Positions 18,228 to 27,056 of a stretch of 64,000 nt of DNA are shown here, in pieces. Origin of the DNA: CADEED01 sp963711635 (GTDB lineage: Bacteria; Pseudomonadota; Gammaproteobacteria; Steroidobacterales; Steroidobacteraceae); assembly GCA_963711635.1 (NCBI GenBank), contig CAVQEZ010000005.1:248001-312000 (forward strand), in the 5' to 3' direction. The notes beneath the pieces were generated by a model that had not been told where the DNA came from, ran no database searches, and saw nothing but the letters and a program-made list of their open reading frames with translations. A program made the translations under genes and the position numbers. Position 1 is the first letter of the stretch. Every line of letters starts with the position of its first letter.

Positions 18228-20546
18228 ATGTCTGAGGGAGGCAAGCACCACCGGCGCAAGGCCAGCCTCGCCCTGGCGTTGCTCATCCTTGCGTGGGGCG
18301 TGGATGAAACGAGCGCGGAAGAACTGCGTTTCAAAGGCCGCAGCGTCAGCGAGGTCTTGCGACAACTCGAAGATGAAACCCTTCGATTCCTTTACAGCAG
18401 CGACCTCGTCCCGGATTCGCTCACCGTGGGTGTCGAGCCGCGCACGCGCGATCGCCTGGGTGTAGCCCGGGAAATCCTGGCCGAACACGACCTTGGGCTT
18501 CGCTCCGTGGATCCGGTGCTCTTCATCGTAGAGCGCCAGGGCGGGTCTGATGGCCCGGAGGCTGGCGCGACTCCCAACATTCCGCGCCTGAATCGTGTGG
18601 CGCTCGACACCGTGATCGTCGAGGCAAGCCGCTATGAGCTCATGGCCGACGCTTCCGCCGGCGCGCAGCGCCTGGACGCTGTGGATCTCGCCAACCAGCC
18701 GAACGTGGCCGATGATCCAATTCGCGCGCTGCGCCGCTTGCCTGGGGTAGTGCAGGGTGGGCTATCCGCCGCCAGCAATTTGCGCGGCGGCGAAACCAGT
18801 GAAGTGCTGGTTCTGCTCGATGGCTTTCCGCTGCGACAACCATTTCACCTTCCTGGCTACCAGAGTCCGTTCAGCCTTCTGGAAGAAGACCTCATCGACA
18901 ACATCGATGTCTTCACCGGCGGATTCCCGGCCCGTTACGGCAATCGGCTGGCGGGAGTATTCGACATCGAATCGGCGCAAGCCGGTCAAGCGCCGCAAAG
19001 CGCCATTGGAGTCAGCTTCATCAACGCACACGTGCGCACCGCAGGCGAATCCGGCGATGGCATGAGCAGCTGGCGCGCCTCCGCGCGCCAGGGAACGTTG
19101 CGCCCGGTGCTGCAGTATCTCTCGGTCGATGCGGGTCGACCCAGTTTCGCTGATGTGTCACTGACAGCCACGCATCGTTTCCGCGCGGACCTGCAGCTGA
19201 GCGGCAACATGTTGTGGGCTACGGATGAATATTCTCTCGATGATGATGACGAACGCGCCGAAGTCAGCAGCCGCACGCGTTACAGCTGGCTGCGCGCCGG
19301 ATACACGCCGTCGGACGCTTTCTCGGGGGACCTGTGGCTCGGTCACAGCAGTATCGAGATCGATCGCGTGGGCGATGTCGACAAGCCGGAGTTCGCCATC
19401 GGCAGTGTGTCGGATCATCGCAGCGCCGACCTTTGGGACGCACGCGCGAGCATGAACTGGCATTGGAGCGATCGCGGCCGGCTCAATATGGGGTTCGAGT
19501 GGACCGGTGGAGACGCTCAATACCGTTACGACAGCGAAGTGTCCTTTCCGGAAGCTCTGGCGGAACTGTTCGACCGTGAGCCAGGTTTCGCGCGTTCGTT
19601 GCGTGCCGCACCGAATCAGCAGCGACTTGCCGTGTTTGCTTCGCAGCGCTGGAGACTCGGCCAGCGCTGGATGCCGGAAATCGGCCTGCGTATGCAGGAA
19701 ATCCAGGTCGGTGGGATTCGCGAACGAACCTGGGATCCGCGCCTCGGCATTCGGTGGGAGGTGAGTCCGCGTACGGGTTTACGCGCCCATTGGGGGCGAT
19801 TCCACCAGGCCGATGAAGTTCATGAGCTGGCCGTCGCCGATGGCATGAGCACCTTCAACCGTGCCCAGCGTTCCGAACATCTGATCCTGGGGCTCGAACA
19901 TCGGTACACGAATGGTGTGCAGCTGCGCGCCGAAGCCTTTCGCAAGCAGCAGCAGCATCCACGCACGCGTTTCGAAAATCTGTTGAGCCCGATCGAAGTC
20001 TTCGCGGAAATCGCCCCCGATCGCGCCGATGTCGCGCCGGATGCCGCGGAGATGCGGGGCCTCGAATTTTCACTGGCACTCGAGCGCGAGTCGTGGCGTG
20101 CCTGGAGTGCGATCTCCGTGGCCCGCGCACTGGATGAGTTCGGCGCTGACGACGTGCCGCGCAGCTGGGACCAGCGACTCTCGTGGACCACGGGTATCGA
20201 CTGGCGGCGCGGACGGTGGCGTGCGGGTGGGACTGCGACGATGCGCAGCGGCTGGCCCATCACGCCCGTGAGCTACACCAGCGGCGGGGACGCAGTGCTC
20301 GGGCCGCGCAACTCCGATCGGCTGCCGGCGTTCGCAACGCTCGATGTTCGTGTCGAATATCGCCGGCCGCTTGCGGTGGGAACCCTTGCGGTGGCGCTCG
20401 AAATCTCGAATCTCACCAACCGGCCCAATCAATGCTGCGTTGACGTCGAAGTCGAAGACATCGGAACTCCCGATGAGTTCGTCGTGGTGGAGGATCAATT
20501 CTGGCCCGGGCTGTTGCCATCGCTTGGCATCGAGTGGTCCTGGTAG
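18228..20546 (+). CDS. TonB-dependent outer-membrane receptor with STN signalling domain
   Basis: 772 residues. A signal segment (about 11-30) is followed by an STN domain (about 32-100, LRFKGRSVSEVLRQLEDETL) that in FecA-type receptors contacts FecR. A TonB-box-like DTVIVEASR comes next, then the plug (RALRRLPGVVQGG, NLRGGETSEVLVLLDGFPL, DVFTGGFPARYGNRLAGV) and a barrel ending in an aromatic residue (LGIEWSW). Position after sigma and FecR genes makes it the probable sensor and importer. The substrate is unknown; no iron or siderophore genes are nearby. It converges on the barrel protein gene downstream. Confidence 0.88.
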   Translation: MSEGGKHHRRKASLALALLILAWGVDETSAEELRFKGRSVSEVLRQLEDETLRFLYSSDLVPDSLTVGVEPRTRDRLGVAREILAEHDLGLRSVDPVLFIVERQGGSDGPEAGATPNIPRLNRVALDTVIVEASRYELMADASAGAQRLDAVDLANQPNVADDPIRALRRLPGVVQGGLSAASNLRGGETSEVLVLLDGFPLRQPFHLPGYQSPFSLLEEDLIDNIDVFTGGFPARYGNRLAGVFDIESAQAGQAPQSAIGVSFINAHVRTAGESGDGMSSWRASARQGTLRPVLQYLSVDAGRPSFADVSLTATHRFRADLQLSGNMLWATDEYSLDDDDERAEVSSRTRYSWLRAGYTPSDAFSGDLWLGHSSIEIDRVGDVDKPEFAIGSVSDHRSADLWDARASMNWHWSDRGRLNMGFEWTGGDAQYRYDSEVSFPEALAELFDREPGFARSLRAAPNQQRLAVFASQRWRLGQRWMPEIGLRMQEIQVGGIRERTWDPRLGIRWEVSPRTGLRAHWGRFHQADEVHELAVADGMSTFNRAQRSEHLILGLEHRYTNGVQLRAEAFRKQQQHPRTRFENLLSPIEVFAEIAPDRADVAPDAAEMRGLEFSLALERESWRAWSAISVARALDEFGADDVPRSWDQRLSWTTGIDWRRGRWRAGGTATMRSGWPITPVSYTSGGDAVLGPRNSDRLPAFATLDVRVEYRRPLAVGTLAVALEISNLTNRPNQCCVDVEVEDIGTPDEFVVVEDQFWPGLLPSLGIEWSW

Positions 20547-20551
20547 CTGCA

Positions 20552-21201
20552 CTACCATCGAATACCGATCGCCAGTTGCCCGCCGAGTGAAAGATAGTCG
20601 TCGATGGAGCCGCTGGCGCCGCTGATGCGATCTTCGACCTGCCAATCCGCGAAATGCTGGGTCGCGTGCACGCGAAATTCCGCGTACCACGTTCTTGCCG
20701 AGGGTGCGCCGCACGCCGGCGAGACCCGTCAGCAGGACTTCCGTGCCCACTTCGGTATGGATGTCGAACTGGCCTCCACTTGCGGTCGGCCCGTTCACGT
20801 CCGGAACATCCACGGATGCGGCGCCGAGTCCGAATCCCACGAACCAGGTGGTTGCGCCGCTGTCCGGATTGAAAGTTCGCTCCGCCCAGGCGCGCAATGC
20901 TGGTTGCCGTCGCCAGCGCGTCGACCGGTTCCACCGAGGGATCCTGCACGATACCCACGATACTGGCCGGCGTTTCAAAGTCGTACTCGGTGTGGGCAAG
21001 CATTCCCCCGATGGACCACTGGTCGGAGAGCGCGTAACGAAACTGCACGCCGAATCCTGGAATGTCATTGGCCGGTTCGCCATCCGCGACCGACACGCCT
21101 GCCACCAACCCTGCTTGAAACCTGTCTTCAGCCGCACCGCTGTCGCGGGCAACCGCTATGACTGCCAGGCACGCGACGGTCTTCAATAGACGCTGTGACA
21201 T
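20552..21201 (-). CDS. Outer-membrane beta-barrel protein, predicted ECF-regulon member (two frame breaks)
   Basis: About 215 residues after joining three frames. It starts MSQRLLKTVACLAVIAVARDSG, a signal peptide, then amphipathic strands (FGVQFRYALSDQWSIGGMLA, TTWFVGFGLGAASVDVPD, WYAEFRVHATQHFADWQVED). It ends in LGGQLAIGIRW with a C-terminal Trp, as porin-like barrels do. The breaks, near 20895 and 20690, each fit one surplus third-position base (ACC+A, AAG+A). An ECF-type promoter ends 31 bases before the ATG. The family is an OmpW/OprG-like small barrel at best guess; function unknown. Confidence 0.72.
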
Positions 21202-21231
21202 GAGAACACCTGTGCTGAAAGAGGCTGATGG

Positions 21232-21256
21232 GACGCCACAGTGCGGGAAATCCTTC
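21232..21256 (-). promoter_or_regulatory. ECF-type promoter for the barrel protein gene (copy 3)
   Basis: On the minus strand GAAGGATTT (21256-21248), 12 bases, CGTC (21235-21232). CGTC is 31 bases before the ATG at 21201, exactly as in copy 1. Its -35 element is the left arm of a perfect 10-bp inverted repeat (21248-21257 with 21269-21278). Confidence 0.75.
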
Positions 21257-21269
21257 GGAGGTCGGATTC

Positions 21270-21294
21270 GAAGGATTTTGCGTTCCACTTCGTC
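21270..21294 (+). promoter_or_regulatory. ECF-type promoter for the FN3-like exported protein gene (copy 4)
   Basis: GAAGGATTT (21270-21278), 12 bases, CGTC (21291-21294), 27 bases before the ATG at 21321. Divergent with copy 3 and sharing the inverted repeat, so one element serves both genes. Confidence 0.75.
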
Positions 21295-21320
21295 TCTGCT
21301 GCATGAACAGGAGATCCATC

Positions 21321-22013
21321 ATGACGCGTGTCTCAAGTGCCATTCTCATGCTCGCTGCCGTCTCGATCGGCTTTGTTTCCGACGGTCGTACGTCGCCACA
21401 CCGTTGGGCCAGCGAGTTCGAGGTTGCGACCATCAACGTCGAGCGCAATGCAACCGACGGTGATACCGAAATCGTAATCAGTGTCTTGCCAGCTGACGAA
21501 GGACTGAAATATCTCGCGATTCGTGCGCCAAACAATCGGGCGGTCGTCGACCTGTTCAGCCTGGATCGCAGCGTTCAGGGACTGCGCGAATTCGATTTCG
21601 AATCTCCCGAACCTCCGGGCGACGCAATTCTTGCCGCCTACCCACAGGGCATCTACAAGTTCACCGGACGCAGCGTCGATGGCGAGTGGTTCCAGGGTGA
21701 AGCACGCCTTTCACATCTCATGCCGGCTGCGCCCGTGATCATGACTCCGGCCTCGGGATCCGAGGTCTCTCCGGGGACGTTGCGCATCGAATGGTCCGCG
21801 GTACCGGGACTGCGCAAGGTGGTGATCGAACTGGAGAATGAAAGTGTCGACCCCGAGCAGGTCCTGACTGTCGAACTACCGGGGGATGCCACCTCGTTCG
21901 AGGTACCGGCCGGGTTCATGCTGCCGGGCAGCGAGTATCAGGTTGGCGTCGCCGCCGTGGGCGGAAACGGCAACATCACGGTAGTGGAGTCGCTGTTCGT
22001 CACGGGCGAGTGA
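21321..22013 (+). CDS. Exported protein with fibronectin-III-like domain, predicted ECF-regulon member
   Basis: 231 residues from ATG 21321, which follows AACAGGAG. The signal peptide covers about residues 1-24 (SSAILMLAAVSIGFVS). The C-terminal ~95 residues (APVIMTPASGSEVSPGTLRI, SVPGLRKVVIELEN-like strands, PGSEYQVGVAAVGGNGNI) read like one FN3 or similar beta-sandwich. The N-terminal part is not recognised. An ECF-type promoter lies just upstream and the divergent neighbour is the barrel protein. Role unknown; a periplasmic or surface location is inferred. Confidence 0.8.
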   Translation: MTRVSSAILMLAAVSIGFVSDGRTSPHRWASEFEVATINVERNATDGDTEIVISVLPADEGLKYLAIRAPNNRAVVDLFSLDRSVQGLREFDFESPEPPGDAILAAYPQGIYKFTGRSVDGEWFQGEARLSHLMPAAPVIMTPASGSEVSPGTLRIEWSAVPGLRKVVIELENESVDPEQVLTVELPGDATSFEVPAGFMLPGSEYQVGVAAVGGNGNITVVESLFVTGE

Positions 22014-22041
22014 TGCAATCGACTGCCAGAGGATGAGGCGC

Positions 22042-22662
22042 TCAACCCTTGAATCCTTTCGCCACGATGTACACCTCGCGCGACTGCGCGCGCGAGGCCG
22101 CGGGCTTGCGGATGAGCACTTTTTCGAACGACTTGCGCAGTTCTTTCACGTACTCATCCGACCCCGAGCCCTGGAACATCTTCGCCGCGAAGGTGGCGCC
22201 GGGCTTCAGCGTCTTGCGCACCGTGTCGAGCGCCAGCTCGAGGAAGTACATCGACCCGGCCTGATCGGCCGAATCGATGCCGGAAAGATTCGGCGCGATG
22301 TCGGAGATGATGAGATCGAACTTCCCGCCTTCCAGCCAGTCGAGCAGTTGCGCGACCACGGCGTCGTCGTTGAAATCGCCCTGGACGAAATCGACGTTGT
22401 CGATCGGATCCATCGGCAGGATGTCGGTGGCCAGCACGCGGCCCTTTCTGCCGACCAGCTTGCCGGCCACCTGCGACCAGCCGCCGGGCGCGGAACCCAG
22501 GTCGATGATCCGCATGCCGGGGTTGATCAGCCGGTCCTTCTCGTTGAGCTCGATGAGTTTGTACGCCGAGCGCGAGCGATAGCCGTCGTGCTGCGCCTGC
22601 TTGACGTACGGGTCGTTGACGTGGCGACGCAGCCATTCGCTGCTGCTCTTGGTTCGGGGCAT
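22042..22662 (-). CDS. rlmE: 23S rRNA 2'-O-ribose U2552 methyltransferase
   Basis: 206 residues, matching RlmE/FtsJ in length. The N-terminus SSSEWLRRHVNDPYVKQAQ is typical. The SAM site is RIIDLGSAPGGWSQVA. Catalytic tetrad residues are the Lys of YRSRSAYKLIEL, the Asp of SDIAPNLSG, the Lys of FAAKMFQGSG, and the Glu of SREVYIVA. It methylates U2552 in the A-loop of 23S rRNA late in 50S assembly. No ftsH follows in this window, unlike in enterobacteria. Confidence 0.95.
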   Translation of the reverse strand: MPRTKSSSEWLRRHVNDPYVKQAQHDGYRSRSAYKLIELNEKDRLINPGMRIIDLGSAPGGWSQVAGKLVGRKGRVLATDILPMDPIDNVDFVQGDFNDDAVVAQLLDWLEGGKFDLIISDIAPNLSGIDSADQAGSMYFLELALDTVRKTLKPGATFAAKMFQGSGSDEYVKELRKSFEKVLIRKPAASRAQSREVYIVAKGFKG

Positions 22663-22709
22663 ACTGCGCGCATTCTACCTCTGCCCGGTATACGGGCCAG
22701 GAATCCGCA

Positions 22710-24316
22710 GTGATCCGCATCACTGAGTTGGCGCTGCCACTCGATTACACGCCCGAGGCGTTGCGCCAGGCCATCGTCAGGCGCCTCAAGATCCGCGACG
22801 CCGAGCTGCTCGACTACACGCTGTTCAAACGCAGCTACGACGCGCGCAAGAAGAACACCGGTATCCTTTTCATCTGCATCGTCGACGCGAAGGTGGCCGA
22901 CGAGGCCGCAGTGCTCGAGGCGCACTCGCGCGACCGGCAGATCGGTGTCTCACCGGACACCTCGTACCACGCGGTGGCGACAGGCGCCCGCGACCTTGAC
23001 CGAGCGTCCGCTGGTCATCGGCTTCGGCCCGTGCGGTCTGTTTGCCGCACTGCTGCTGGCGCAGATGGGATTCAAACCCATCGTGCTCGAGCGCGGCCGC
23101 GACGTGCGACGCAGAACCCAGGACACCTGGGCGCTGTGGCGCAAGAAAATCCTGACACCCGAGTCCAACGTGCAGTTCGGCGAGGGTGGGGCGGGCCTGT
23201 TCTCCGACGGCAAGCTCTACAGCCAGATCAAGGATCCGAAATTCTACGGCCGCAAGGTGATGCACGAGTTCGTGCGCGCCGGTGCGCCCGAGGAAATCCT
23301 GTTCGTCAGCAAGCCGCACATCGGCACCTTCCGCCTCACCGGCATCGTCGAGAAAATGCGCGCGGAAATCATCGCGCTCGGCGGCGAGGTGCGTTTCGAG
23401 AGCAAGGTCACCGATCTGCTGATCGACAACGGCCAGATCGAAGGCGGCGCTGCTCGAGAACGGTGAGACGTTGAGCAGCCGCCATGTCGTGCTCGCGCTG
23501 GGACACAGCTCGCGCGACACGCTGCGCATGCTGGAGCGGCGCGGCGTGTTCCTCGAGGCCAAGCCATTCGCGATCGGTTTTCGGATCGAGCATCCGCAGT
23601 CGCTGGTGGATCGCGCCCGCTTCGGCCGATTCGCCGGTCACCCCGAGCTCGGCGCCGCGGACTACAAGCTGGTGCATCACGCCAGCAATGGACGCTCGGT
23701 CTACAGCTTCTGCATGTGTCCGGGCGGCACCGTGGTGGCGGCGACCTCCGAGCCCGGCCGCGTGGTCACCAACGGCATGAGCCAGTATTCGCGCAACGAG
23801 CGCAATGCCAACGCGGGGATCGTGGTCGGCATCGATCCGGACAAGGATTTCCCGGGCGGGCCGCTGGCGGGCGTGGAGTTGCAGGAACTGCTCGAGTCGC
23901 AAGCCTTCGAGCTGGGCGGCGGCGACTACTGCGCGCCCGGCCAGCTGGTGGGCGATTTTCTGCGCGCCAGGCCTTCCGCGCAGTTGGGCGAGGTGCAACC
24001 GTCGTATCAACCGGGCGTGAAGCTCGGCGATCTCGCGCCCTCGCTACCGACCTATGCCATCGAGGCCATACGCGAGGCGCTGCCGCTGTTCGGCAGGCAG
24101 CTCCATGGCTTCGACCGCGACGATGCCGTGCTCACGGGCGTGGAAAGCCGCACATCGTCGCCGGTACGGATCACACGCGATGCTGAAACCCTGCAGAGTC
24201 TCAACGTGCGCGGCCTGTACCCTTGTGGTGAAGGCGCGGGTTATGCCGGCGGAATCCTTTCCGCGGGTGTCGATGGCATCAAGGTGGCCGAGGCGGTCGC
24301 GCGGGATCTCGCATGA
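22710..24316 (+). CDS. FAD-dependent oxidoreductase of the COG2509 type (two frame breaks)
   Basis: About 535 residues after joining three frames. The GTG at 22710 starts an N-terminal alpha/beta domain (residues 1-~90, KRSYDARKKNTGILFICIVD). A dinucleotide site follows (PLVIGFGPCGLFAALLLAQMG), then GEGGAGLFSDGKLYSQIKD and the C-terminal FAD motif LYPCGEGAGYAGGILSAGVDG. The first break is at about 22983 (ACA+G), the second at about 23446 (GGC+G); both surplus bases are synonymous third-position alternatives. Members are annotated as uncharacterised FAD dehydrogenases; the substrate is unknown. It overlaps the methyltransferase gene by four bases. Confidence 0.85.
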
Positions 24317-25047
24317 AATTGGAAGACATCAAGAAGCTGCACCAGAAAAAATTCCGCGAGGAGTTGCAGCACTTCATCATCGAAGGGGAGCACCTGGTCC
24401 AGGAGCTCGAGAAGGCCGCGGTGCGCGACGCGCGACTGCGCCGGAGCGAGATCTACCTGACGCGCGATTTTGCGCACTGGTCGAGCGCGCTGCCGATGCA
24501 CGTCGTCAAATCAAAGGAGATGGCGCAGATCAGCGAGACGCGGTCGCCGCAGGGTATCGCCGCAGTGGTACCGCTGCTGGCGGCGGCCGCGACGCCGGGT
24601 CAACGCGCGGTCTATCTTCACGAGATCCAGGACCCCGGCAATCTCGGCACCATCCTGCGCACCTTGTCGTGGTTCGGAAACTTCCGCTGCCTGCTGAGTC
24701 CCGACAGCGTGGACGTGCACAACGGCAAAGTGGTGCGCGCGAGCATGGGCGCCATCTTTCATGTGCCGGTTGAGCTCGATGTCCCGGTGGAATCGCTGGC
24801 CGACCGCTTCGCGCGCATCGCTGCCCTGGATCTCGAGGGCGAACCGGTTGCGTCGCAGGCGTTCAGGAAATTCGACTGCTACATGTTCGGCAATGAAGCG
24901 CGCGGCCTGCCGCGCGAGCGCATGACTGCGCTGGGCGCGCGGTCGTTCACCATCGCGGGAAGCGGCACCATCGAATCGCTGAATGTCGCGGCAACCGTGA
25001 ACATCTGCCTGTACGAGCTCAATCGCGAGGGCCTGGCCGGGGTGTGA
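24313..25047 (+). CDS. SpoU/TrmH-family RNA 2'-O-methyltransferase
   Basis: 244 residues. A substrate-binding N-terminal part (KKFREELQHFIIEGEHLVQE, typical of SpoU_sub_bind) precedes the SPOUT knot motifs: motif 1 DPGNLGTILRTLSWFG, motif 2 YMFGNEARGLP, motif 3 GTIESLNVAATVNICLYE. It methylates ribose in an rRNA or tRNA with SAM; the exact target cannot be told. Coupled to the FAD oxidoreductase by an ATGA overlap. Confidence 0.92.
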   Translation: MKLEDIKKLHQKKFREELQHFIIEGEHLVQELEKAAVRDARLRRSEIYLTRDFAHWSSALPMHVVKSKEMAQISETRSPQGIAAVVPLLAAAATPGQRAVYLHEIQDPGNLGTILRTLSWFGNFRCLLSPDSVDVHNGKVVRASMGAIFHVPVELDVPVESLADRFARIAALDLEGEPVASQAFRKFDCYMFGNEARGLPRERMTALGARSFTIAGSGTIESLNVAATVNICLYELNREGLAGV

Positions 25048-25060
25048 ACACCGGCATGGC

Positions 25061-25759
25061 ATGCTGCTGAACCTGCTCAAGGTTCGCTACGCCGACGCGC
25101 CGGTGTTTCTCGACATGACCTCGGTGATCAGCTCCTACGAGTTCCATGGCCAGGCCGGCATCTTCGGTCAGGAGGCGCCCGAAGGCCGCGCCGGCGATTC
25201 GTTTGCCGGTGCCAGCGTGAACGGCTCGTACACCGATCGTCCGACCATCAGCTATTCGCCGCTGTCCAGCGACAAGTTCGCCAAGAGCCTGATGGCGCCG
25301 ATTCCGGTCTCGGGCATCGTGCTGCTGATGCAGGCGGGGTATCCGGCAGACATCGTGCTGCGCATCTGCGCGAACTCGGTCAATGGAATTGCCAACAGTC
25401 TCGGGCTCGACCGCGACGTGGAGGAATTCCGTCTGGTGTACGGTGTGCAGCCGTCGCAGCGCAATGAAATCGCCGTGCAAAGCCGCTCGATGAAGGGAGA
25501 CATCGACGAGGGTCGGGTTTACGTGGCGCAGCGCGATGCCGGGACGCAGAAGCTGTTTCCGCCGCTGCTGCACGTGCACTGGTCACCCAAACTACCCGAG
25601 GACGCACACATCGGCGTGCGCTATCGAAATACCTGGTTCTGGATCGACGATCGCGATCACCGCTCCAAGGCCGCCTTCAATTTCCTGATGCTGCTGTTCT
25701 CGCTCACCGAGACCGGCACCGCCCAGACCGCGCCCATCGTTACGCTGCCGGCGCGCTGA
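25061..25759 (+). CDS. Protein of unknown function, probably missing its N-terminus
   Basis: 232 residues with no signal peptide and no ribosome site of note. It opens abruptly with LLNLLKVRYADAPVFLDMTS, which looks like an internal helix, and continues with VISSYEFHGQAGIFGQ, KSLMAPIPVSGIVLLMQAGY and an acidic DDRDHRSKAAFNFLMLLFSL helix. I vaguely associate this pattern with exported or lipoprotein-type conserved proteins that carry an upstream signal region, which is absent here because the methyltransferase stop lies only 13 bases before. It may be a truncated gene or have a lost frame upstream. Function not assigned. Confidence 0.6.
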   Translation: MLLNLLKVRYADAPVFLDMTSVISSYEFHGQAGIFGQEAPEGRAGDSFAGASVNGSYTDRPTISYSPLSSDKFAKSLMAPIPVSGIVLLMQAGYPADIVLRICANSVNGIANSLGLDRDVEEFRLVYGVQPSQRNEIAVQSRSMKGDIDEGRVYVAQRDAGTQKLFPPLLHVHWSPKLPEDAHIGVRYRNTWFWIDDRDHRSKAAFNFLMLLFSLTETGTAQTAPIVTLPAR

Positions 25760-25904
25760 CACCCCGCCTAACCACTCCGCACCGAGCTTGGGGAGTCGTC
25801 CTACAGCGCATGGGCGCGGACCAAGGTCCAATGGAGGCAGTGGGAATGCACGGGCTAGTCTCGGCGATCTCATTCCCTTTTGCGCTGCCACGGAGAGGCC
25901 CGCC

Positions 25905-27008
25905 ATGTCCAATTCCAGTCGTTCGATTCGTCCGGTTCTTACACTCGTTGCCGTCGGTGTGGCATTGGCCACGAATGCATACGCGGCCGACGAAACCGAA
26001 ATGTGGTACGTGAATCCACAGGCGGGTTACACGCTGCTGGACAGCAAGCGCGATATCGACGACGACTTCCACTACGGTTTCGGATTCGGCTATCACGCCT
26101 CGCGCAACTTCAGCCTGGAGTTCAACGGCCTGTTCGGCGACTTCGGAGACGTCGGCACGCTGCATCAGAACGCCTACTCGATCGACGGGTTGTTCGTGTT
26201 CAACCGCGAAAGCAACATTTCACCGTACCTGTCTCTCGGAGGCGGATACATAGAGAACAACTACGGCAGCAGAGACACCACGAGAGGCATCCTGGGCCAG
26301 GTGGGAATCGGCGTCATGCTGGATGCCGGCGATGGCGATTTCGTGTTCCAGTTCCGCCCGGAGCTGAAGTATCGGCACGACTGGCCTAGCAATCCGCATG
26401 CCGAATCCGATGCCGGCGATATCCTCATCAACCTCGGCTTCGTGTTCAACTTCGGCACGGACCGGTCTTCGCCGCCGCCGCCGGTGGTGCAGGCACCCCC
26501 GCCGCCACCGCCACCCCCGCCGCCGCCGCCACCTCCGCCGGTCGATTCCGATGGCGATGGCGTACCTGATTCGGCTGATCGCTGCCCCGGCACGCCACGC
26601 GGCACGGTCGTCGATCAAACAGGTTGTCCGCGCGATCCGGTGATCCTGCGCGGGGTGGAATTCGCGACCGCGTCGGCCACGCTGACGGCGGCGTCGCGGC
26701 CCGTCCTCGATGATGTGGCCAAGGATCTCAGGGAACATCCCATGGTCAGGGTGGAGTTGCAGGGCCACACGGACAGCCGGGGCGCCGATGCTTTCAACCT
26801 GGAGCTGTCGCAGCGGCGCGCGGACTCGGTGCGCGACTACCTCATCGCGCAAGGCGTCAGCGGAACCCGCCTGGAAGCGAGGGGTTATGGCGAGACGCAA
26901 CCCATCGCTGACAACACCACCAAAATTGGCCAGGCCGAGAATCGGCGCGTGGTGATGAAGGTGATCGCGAATCCGAACTCGGTGCCCATCGAAGGCGAGG
27001 CGCGCTGA
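25905..27008 (+). CDS. OmpA-family outer-membrane porin with TSP3 repeat and peptidoglycan-binding domain
   Basis: 367 residues from ATG 25905, after CGGAGAGG. Signal peptide about 1-28 (ends NAYA). Then an eight-strand-type barrel (about 35-185, YVNPQAGYTLLDS, ISPYLSLGGGYIENNYG, FQFRPELKYRHDW, LINLGFVFNFG). A linker with a run of 15 Pro follows, then a calcium-type TSP3 repeat DSDGDGVPDSADRCPGTP and an OmpA C-terminal domain (LQGHTDSRGADAFNLELSQR, ARGYGETQP, ENRRVVMKV). It tethers the outer membrane to peptidoglycan. No partner gene adjoins it. The 145 bases before it hold no clear feature. Confidence 0.93.
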   Translation: MSNSSRSIRPVLTLVAVGVALATNAYAADETEMWYVNPQAGYTLLDSKRDIDDDFHYGFGFGYHASRNFSLEFNGLFGDFGDVGTLHQNAYSIDGLFVFNRESNISPYLSLGGGYIENNYGSRDTTRGILGQVGIGVMLDAGDGDFVFQFRPELKYRHDWPSNPHAESDAGDILINLGFVFNFGTDRSSPPPPVVQAPPPPPPPPPPPPPPPVDSDGDGVPDSADRCPGTPRGTVVDQTGCPRDPVILRGVEFATASATLTAASRPVLDDVAKDLREHPMVRVELQGHTDSRGADAFNLELSQRRADSVRDYLIAQGVSGTRLEARGYGETQPIADNTTKIGQAENRRVVMKVIANPNSVPIEGEAR

Positions 27009-27056
27009 GCGGGAATTTGCCGCGAAACCGGCGGCCGCCGCGAAGCGGTGGCCGCC

